NCBI RefSeq assembly: GCF_000214175.1
Contig: NC_015564.1
Span: 4,092,001 to 4,156,000 of the forward strand
Direction: 5' to 3'
DNA length: 64,000 bases
From: Hoyosella subflava DQS3-9A1
GTDB lineage: Bacteria; Actinomycetota; Actinomycetes; Mycobacteriales; Mycobacteriaceae
Part shown: positions 61,801 to 64,000 of the stretch, in pieces
How positions within the stretch are numbered: position 1 is the first letter of the stretch
Layout of the letters: each line of letters starts with the position of its first letter
Position numbers and translations under genes: made by a program
The notes under the pieces: model-generated
What the model was told of the DNA's origin: nothing
What the model saw: only the letters and a program-made list of their open reading frames with translations
The model's database searches: none

Positions 61801-64000
61801 CCGCGTTCGCTCGCGCGACCAGTCGCGTCGCGACAAGCGAATTGCCACCAACGTCAAAGAAGTTCTCACCCACGCTGATGCGTGTCAGGCCGAGCACGTC
61901 GGTGAAGATGCCCGCGAGGATCTCCTCTACGGGGTTCGACGGCGCCCGGAACTCGGACGCGGCGAAGCTGAAGTCGGGCTCCGGCAGCGCATTGCGGTCA
62001 AGTTTGCCGGTGACCGCTAGCGGGATCTCGTTGATGACCATGATGACTGAAGGCACCATGTACGCGGGCAGGAAGGCCGCAATGTGATCGGTCAGCTCTT
62101 TAGAGCTCGCGACATGTCCCGGCGCCTCGCGCACATAGGACACGAGAACGGTTGCGCCAGACGGACCCGTCTTTCCGAGAGTCGCGGCGAAGTCGATTGA
62201 TGGATGGCTGTTCAGGGCCGCATCGATCTCGCCGAGTTCGATGCGGAAACCGCGCACCTTCACCTGGAAGTCGGAACGCCCGAGATATTCCAGCTGATAG
62301 TCATCGGACCACCGCACGACATCACCGGTACGGTACATCCGATCACCCGGCTCACCATACGGGTTGGCAACGAATCGGTTCGCCGTCAAACCGAAGCGAT
62401 CGTGATATCCGCGCGCAAGCCCCAGACCCGAGATGTAAAGCTCTCCGGAAATCCCCTTCGGCACTGGCTGGAGGCGCTGGTCGAGAACGACAGCGGTGAC
62501 TCCGTTGAACAACTTGCCGATTCGCACCGGTTCGCCCGGTGTCATCGGGTCGCTCATCGTCGCGACGATCGTCGCCTCTGTCGGTCCGTAGCCGTTGAAC
62601 AAACGACGCCCGCCAGCCCAGTGGTCCACGACGTCGGGTGGAACCGCCTCGCCACCAACGACGACGAACTGGAAATGCTCCACTTGGTCGCGATCAACCG
62701 AGGCGAGGCCGAGCGGGGTAATAAATCCATGGGTGACTCGGTGGTCACGAATGACCGCGGTTAATTCTTCGCCGCCGTACACATTGGGCGGCACGAGCAC
62801 GATCGATGCTCCGGCTCCGAACGCCATCAGCACTTCGAGCAGCGACGCGTCGAAGCTCGGTGACGCGAACGAAAGAACACGCGAGTCCTTCGTCACCGAG
62901 GGGTGCGCCACCATCGCCGGGGTGAAGTTGTCGAGGCCCGTGTGCGGGACAACGACGCCCTTCGGTTTACCGGTTGAACCTGACGTGTAAATCAGGTACG
63001 CGGAGTTCTCTAACCGCAGCGTTTCACGCCGGTCGGCATCCGTGACGGGCGCCGCGGAGGTTTGCTGAACGCGCGCGCGGAACTCAGGCGAATCGAGATA
63101 GCTCCAGGGTACGAGTTGGGGCAGTGCCTCGGAATGCATTTGGGTGCTCAGCCCGACAATCGCTCCCGAATCGCTGAGCATGTGCTCAATGCGCTCAGTG
63201 GGATAGGTCGGGTCAACGGGAACGAACGCCCCGCCCGCTTTCGTTACGGCCCACAGCGAGATCAGCCATTCGAATGAGCGGGAAAAGCCAAGCGCAACGA
63301 ACTTCTCAGGTCCGACACCCTCTTCGATCAGAATCCGCGCGATCCTGTTCGACTGTTCGTCTAGTTCCCGGTACGTGAGCTGGTTGTCACCGTCGATTAC
63401 TGCCGGGGCGTCATAGTCGCGGATCCCCATCGTCAAGAGGTCCGGAAGGACTTCCAGCCGATTTCCGGGACCCCCGCTGACTGAGGTGATGTCAGCCCGC
63501 TCGGCGTCGTCCATGATGCTGATCCGGCTGACCGGCATCTCTGGCTGCGCAACCACACCTTCGAGTAGCAGCACAAACCGCTTGATGAACGTCCGGATCG
63601 TCGTACCGTCGAAAAGGTCGGTAGCGTACCGGATCGCTGCCGCCATCCCGCCCGTCTCGGCATCGCGACTGATCTCTGACATCACGAACTGCAGATCGAA
63701 GTTCGCGATGTCGATATCGATGTCGAGTGGCTCGACTGTCAGTCCCGGCAGTTCGAGCCGTGGTTTCTCGTTGTTCTGGAACTCGAGCATCACCTGGAAC
63801 AGCGGTGAATGTGCCTGCGAACGTTGCGGATTGAGAACTTCGACCAGTCGCTCAAACGGCAAGTCGGACTGCCCGAACGCGACTAGATCGAATGACCGGA
63901 CGTCCTTCAGCAGGTCCGTGAACGACCTGTCTGGGTCCACCTGTGCGCGGAGTACCAGCGTGTTGACGAACATGCCGACAAGGTCGTCGAGTTCCGCTTC
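49859..64000 (-). CDS. Giant non-ribosomal peptide synthetase, C-terminal part (runs off the window)
   Basis: The reading frame is open to the right edge, so the N-terminus is missing; about 4,710 residues are visible. Domain order with approximate bases: partial condensation (C) 64000-63480; A1 63450-61985; T1 61950-61740 (Ser codon 61840-61838); C2 61670-60340 with HHIAADGFS; A2 60300-58730; T2 58690-58480 (LGGDSI); epimerisation (E) 58450-57000 with HHIAVDGVSW and EGHGR; C3 56960-55640 with HHILLDGWS, of the type that follows an E domain; A3 55600-54080; T3 54060-53850; C4 53780-52450; A4 52420-50900; T4 50890-50650; thioesterase 50600-49862 (Ser in GWSLGG). A2 carries the code DFWNIGMVHK, which is threonine. 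So the product ends X - D-(allo)Thr - Y - Z and is released by hydrolysis or cyclisation. A1, A3 and A4 resemble each other and their codes are not assigned. No tailoring genes except the crotonase are in view. Confidence 0.95.
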   Translation of the reverse strand, partial: EAELDDLVGMFVNTLVLRAQVDPDRSFTDLLKDVRSFDLVAFGQSDLPFERLVEVLNPQRSQAHSPLFQVMLEFQNNEKPRLELPGLTVEPLDIDIDIANFDLQFVMSEISRDAETGGMAAAIRYATDLFDGTTIRTFIKRFVLLLEGVVAQPEMPVSRISIMDDAERADITSVSGGPGNRLEVLPDLLTMGIRDYDAPAVIDGDNQLTYRELDEQSNRIARILIEEGVGPEKFVALGFSRSFEWLISLWAVTKAGGAFVPVDPTYPTERIEHMLSDSGAIVGLSTQMHSEALPQLVPWSYLDSPEFRARVQQTSAAPVTDADRRETLRLENSAYLIYTSGSTGKPKGVVVPHTGLDNFTPAMVAHPSVTKDSRVLSFASPSFDASLLEVLMAFGAGASIVLVPPNVYGGEELTAVIRDHRVTHGFITPLGLASVDRDQVEHFQFVVVGGEAVPPDVVDHWAGGRRLFNGYGPTEATIVATMSDPMTPGEPVRIGKLFNGVTAVVLDQRLQPVPKGISGELYISGLGLARGYHDRFGLTANRFVANPYGEPGDRMYRTGDVVRWSDDYQLEYLGRSDFQVKVRGFRIELGEIDAALNSHPSIDFAATLGKTGPSGATVLVSYVREAPGHVASSKELTDHIAAFLPAYMVPSVIMVINEIPLAVTGKLDRNALPEPDFSFAASEFRAPSNPVEEILAGIFTDVLGLTRISVGENFFDVGGNSLVATRLVARANAAFGSHIGVRDLFEAPTVESLAARIEQYGARGADRPELRARTQSERPARIPLSPAQQRMWFINQFDPDSPAYNVPMAIRLSGRLNLAALEGAISDVLDRHESLRTLFPETLDGPVQVILPASEVNFDLTPVPADASELIERIQDFVSGGFDATSAVPVRARLLRLHDREHVLVIVVHHIAADGFSMAPLAADVMVAYSARLLGQEPEWAPLPVQYADFALWQRELLGEESDPESVSARQLEYWKATLAGLPDVVDLPADRPRPVTASQRGGLVRFGVDADLHRQLTVLARELNSTMFMVMHAALAVLVARLSGKDDIAIGTPIAGRGEAALDPVVGMFVNTLVLRTEIDQDATFDDILAAIRETDLGAFTHADIAFERLVEVLRPERSTSHAPLFQVLLEFQNNPEASLELPELTVSAVEFEDHISKFDLQLSVREERDGSGNPAGIHVGFIYATDLFDEATVRTFGERFLRILRAVAATPVISVGDIALLSEAEQQQMLTAWNHPGADVEQASLAVRFRERAAEFADRPAVTFAAADGLRTLTYRELDERSNRLARRLIEAGAGPEKLVAVAVPRDEQLIVALLAVIKSGAGYLPVDLTYPADRIEFMLSDGAPVAVLTTARDEVLLPSTSAPVIYADAEVSGYSAEPITDADRIAALSWDNVAYVIYTSGSTGKPKGVAVPHRTVMTLMANTDEKFGFSEDDVWTMFHSYAFDFSVWELWGPLLYGGKLVVVDYFTARNPEQFLELLRRERVTVLNQTPSAFYQLAEAERLSGSEGSSLALRHIIFGGEALDLGQLDRWYTRHADDAPRLVNMYGITETTVHVSYLELDREFAASASASVIGQALPGLRVAVLDERLRPVPPGTIGEMYVSGPQLSRGYLGRPDLTASRFVADPHGEPGAVMYRSGDLARWNRDGQLEYLGRSDFQVQLRGFRIELGEIEAELLRYPGVAQSVVLMRSDSGPGSERLVGYVVPESGSYLTPAAILDALGDALAAHMVPSAVVVLDAFPLTANGKLDRRALPAPDFGALVQEGREPSTPVEEKLAAVFAEVLGLPSVGVDDSFFALGGDSIMSIQLVTRAKAAGIQVSPRDVFNLKTVAALAQIATVVGEAEHISLLELPGGGVGRLPLTPVMEWMRERGGNYNRYAQVALLTLPSNIDETGISRTLQAVIDRHDLLRARLTGSELSVGAPGSVDASALVSRVHVDHGPGTPEFTRAAEAALDSAADRLDPDAGVMLQAVWLDGGAGVSGRILLAIHHIAVDGVSWRVLVPDLATAWSQIASGQEPQLAPVGTSFRRWAHGLKEFASARETEFALWQRFLSGEDALIGSREFDPQVDTNETVARITVELPTVVTDQLLTRVPEVFHGGVNDGLLAGLALALAKWKGASAPLISLEGHGREEEAVPGADLSRTVGWFTTIFPVRLDLGGTGSSGSFSAAEVDDAFAGGEAAGAAVKAVKEVLRSIPDRGIGYGQLRYLSPAVAEDLRRLRRPQVSFNYLGRFTTSDLPEDLRSLGWMPVGDDEDTSNLAATQNPDMAAMAALDINAVTAATADGPVLRATIGFPTGLLTHEEVDEFAGLWSDALTAIANHAAQPHAGGFTPSDLELVNVDQNTIDRLETRFHGIDDVWPLSPLQSGLLFHAVLAEQSVDAYMVQLVLHLKGVVDAERMRRSAQALINRHPNLRVAFAADSAGNPVQVVVDDLQVPFAATDLSGESDLDGALQQLLTADQEQQFDMGEAPLIRFMLVSLGAGEYRFVITNHHILLDGWSTPLVLRELITLYVMNGDGSALPPSRSYRDYLAWLQQQNPQESLKAWAGALAGVEEPTTIAPLDRARQMDVTSTDIVADFTKAETEQLTVLARDLGVTLNTLIQTAWGILLATMTSRDDVVFGTTVSGRPPTISGVEQMVGLFINTLPVRIRLDSRETLAELLVRVQGEQAELLDHHYVQLADIQRVVGAGSTFDTLAVFESYPVDVAGATADTDFAGMRITALDGADAAHYPVTLVAHTDDALHVKLKYFPSMFGVADMTAMISRYAQLLRDIGAHPERRYAQLTVLDASEKQDLAPVHGDPGRTVLPLPELLADAVTQNPDGVAVIDGDREITYRELDRLSNQLARVLIERGVGPETFVALGIARSLESILGIWGVTKSGGAYVPIDPTYPADRIEHMLTDSGVVLGLTTRSHASSLPSDVSWLVIDDSDCLDDIAARSDAPVTQAERASAVTLDTAAYVIYTSGSTGKPKGVVSTHRGLENFAIEAREHFQVSREARVMHFSSPSFDASVLELLQAFGSAATMVIIPPTVYGGSELAEIIRSKKVTHAFITPLALGSMDPEGLEHFSNVSVGGEPVPSDLINVWAPGRNLYNGYGPTETTIMVTISPPAAAGDPVLIGGPIRGTHAVVLDSRLQPVPVGVSGELYVSGEGLTRGYHERRGLTAERFIANPFGAPGGRMYRTGDVVRWVRTSTGLQIDYVGRSDFQVKIRGFRIELGEIDAALRSHPAIGFAATIGHTGPNGQAMLVSYVQPNEGARIDTADVTKFLGQSLPSHMVPSAIIPIDEVPRTPVGKLDRTALPSPDVALPEPEYVPPRNVVEEIVAGVFAEVLGTDRVSVTASFFDLGGNSLVATRVIARVNEALGTSLGVRELFDAPSVDQLAARAEAAGTPGGPRPALEPRPRPEHVPVSLAQQRMWFINQFDTASPAYNVPLAVRLTGTLSVPALEMALRDVIGRHEALRTVFPDSADGPSQVVVPADHVVPDLAPQQVRDETELRQRIVRLAAAGFDVAAEVPLRARLFRLTDTQHVLLVVVHHISADGFSMGPLAKDVVTAYHARKAGAAPNWAPLKVQYADYTLWQRDLLGDETDPASLAATQIDYWKRSLTGLPDLLELPTDRHRPAQQSMRGADVRFVIPAELHAQLEQVARQQGATLFMVLHSALAVLLSRLSGMNDIAIGTPIAGRGEAALDDLVGMFVNTLVLRTEVDSGETFAELLAHARETDLAAFGHADVPFEQLVEVLNPERSTAHSPLFQATIEFQNISRPSIELEGLHLEALDFETSIAKYDLELILGGDGSATGAHTDLEAAFTYATDIFDAGTVAKFADRYLQILTAVAAAPSVKVGEIGLLSERERERFAPVRGPEGLTPRLLSDLLNDAATQNPDAPALVFGNTSLSYRELDERSSQLARVLIAQGAGPERVVALGLSRSIESVLAVWAVAKTGAAFVPVDPNYPSERIEHMLTDSGAVAGLTVSAHKHALPDLLPWLELDSQTLAGLVGREATTPVLDSERIRPLHLANPAYLIYTSGSTGKPKGVAVTHRGLASLAAEERDHLQVTHESRVLHSASPSFDASIFEMLMAYCGGATLVVAPPEVYGGAPMAELLREQRISHAFFTPAVLASVDEGEVGTLRSILVAGDVCPPELVARWAPGRAMVNAYGPTETTIMSSISAPMAAGAAVTIGATTRGFTAMVLDARLQPLPAGVAGELYLAGPALARGYHGRFALTSERFVASPFGAPGERMYRTGDVVRWIDRAGEPELEFVGRSDFQVKIRGLRIELGEIDTALASHPRVSFATTAGVSGPAGETLLVSYAVPHEGDAVTPAELAAYLGEFLPSYMVPSVIMLIDEIPLTPVGKLDRKALPVPDLAGLKKEFVGPRNDNEAAVVAVFARVLGVDQISVHDSFFDLGGNSLSVTRVVSELEKETGRSVRLQAVFLNPTPAGLADRLSHPDDAPSELAGQLLAPVIRLRQNGRKAPVFCVHPGVGLSWAYTGLTQHIPEEHPVYGLQLPSLTGAEPAQSIEELAATYIDHIRTLAPEGPYHLLGWSLGGVIAQEMAAQLRSDGDEVGVLAMLDSYVAADTDVPDMAELIRSFGVEVPEGTELSYESAVGLIDAEFGQPTGLTGAYMERIHNGFADAARIMRSFTPHDFAGETVFFAADNTVDPAGKVRTPQEWEENLPAMTVYDVPVRHQRMVEPDALAVIGPILRRYLQQGD

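Noticed and set aside
50000-63900. Repeated DNA in the NRPS read as mobile elements or a repeat array
   Set aside because: The repeats follow C-A-T module boundaries and encode conserved core motifs, so they come from module homology.
49859-64000. Glycopeptidolipid-type synthetase (Phe-Thr-Ala-alaninol)
   Set aside because: Only one E domain is visible and release is by thioesterase, not reductase; A1, A3 and A4 codes do not support Phe and Ala.

Overview
The window comes from a GC-rich actinobacterium of the mycolic-acid group (Mycobacteriales). From base 2273 to 36563 the gene order follows the Mycobacterium tuberculosis Rv3409c-Rv3449 block closely: choD, guaB3, guaB2, DUF5319, rsdA, sigD, whiB3, groEL1, groES, tsaD, rimI, tsaB, tsaE, alr, nnr, glmS, glmM, rpsI, rplM and the ESX-4 genes. 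The estimated GC content (low to mid 60s by eye) and the mix of neighbours would fit Hoyosella/Amycolicicoccus or a Rhodococcus relative. The genus is an inference and cannot be settled from this window.

Layout. 1-2.2 kb: two-subunit sodium/solute symporter. 2.3-7.7 kb: ChoD-type GMC oxidase, GuaB3, GuaB2 and a DUF5319 protein. 7.8-11.4 kb: anti-sigma RsdA, SigD, an unknown protein and WhiB3. 11.4-13.7 kb: groES-groEL1 under a CIRCE operator. 13.7-20.3 kb: a tightly overlapping operon for t6A tRNA modification (tsaD/B/E) and RimI, an alpha/beta hydrolase, alanine racemase and the NAD(P)HX repair enzyme. 20.3-27.1 kb: GlmS, GlmM, a probable dead hydrolase, two unknown helical proteins, and S9/L13. 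27.2-36.6 kb: an ESX-4 type VII secretion locus (two WXG100 proteins, an Rv3446c-family protein, EccC, EccD, mycosin) with no adjacent eccB. 36.6-41.8 kb: TetR, class II aldolase, GH76 glycanase, SpoU-type methyltransferase, a free-standing LeuA regulatory-domain protein behind an attenuator-like leader, and a membrane protein. 41.9-49.9 kb: PlsC and PlsB2 acyltransferases, a YibE/F membrane protein, a VKOR/DsbA disulfide pair, a small membrane protein and a crotonase. 49.9-64.0 kb: the C-terminal ~4,700 residues of a giant non-ribosomal peptide synthetase that runs off the right edge.

The most distinctive features are: (i) the NRPS, whose visible part is (C)-A-T / C-A-T-E / C-A-T / C-A-T-TE, with a clear threonine specificity code in the epimerising module (predicted D-allo-Thr) and three related A domains with unassigned codes; (ii) a possible branched-chain-amino-acid attenuator with a 13-residue leader peptide in front of the LeuA-type regulatory protein; (iii) several enzymes with a changed catalytic residue (PlsC HAD motif, Rv3438-like hydrolase, GuaB3, crotonase); and (iv) ESX-4 without eccB. 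No rRNA, tRNA, CRISPR array, insertion sequence or prophage was seen. Calls rest on reading motifs and remembered family sequences; no database search was run.
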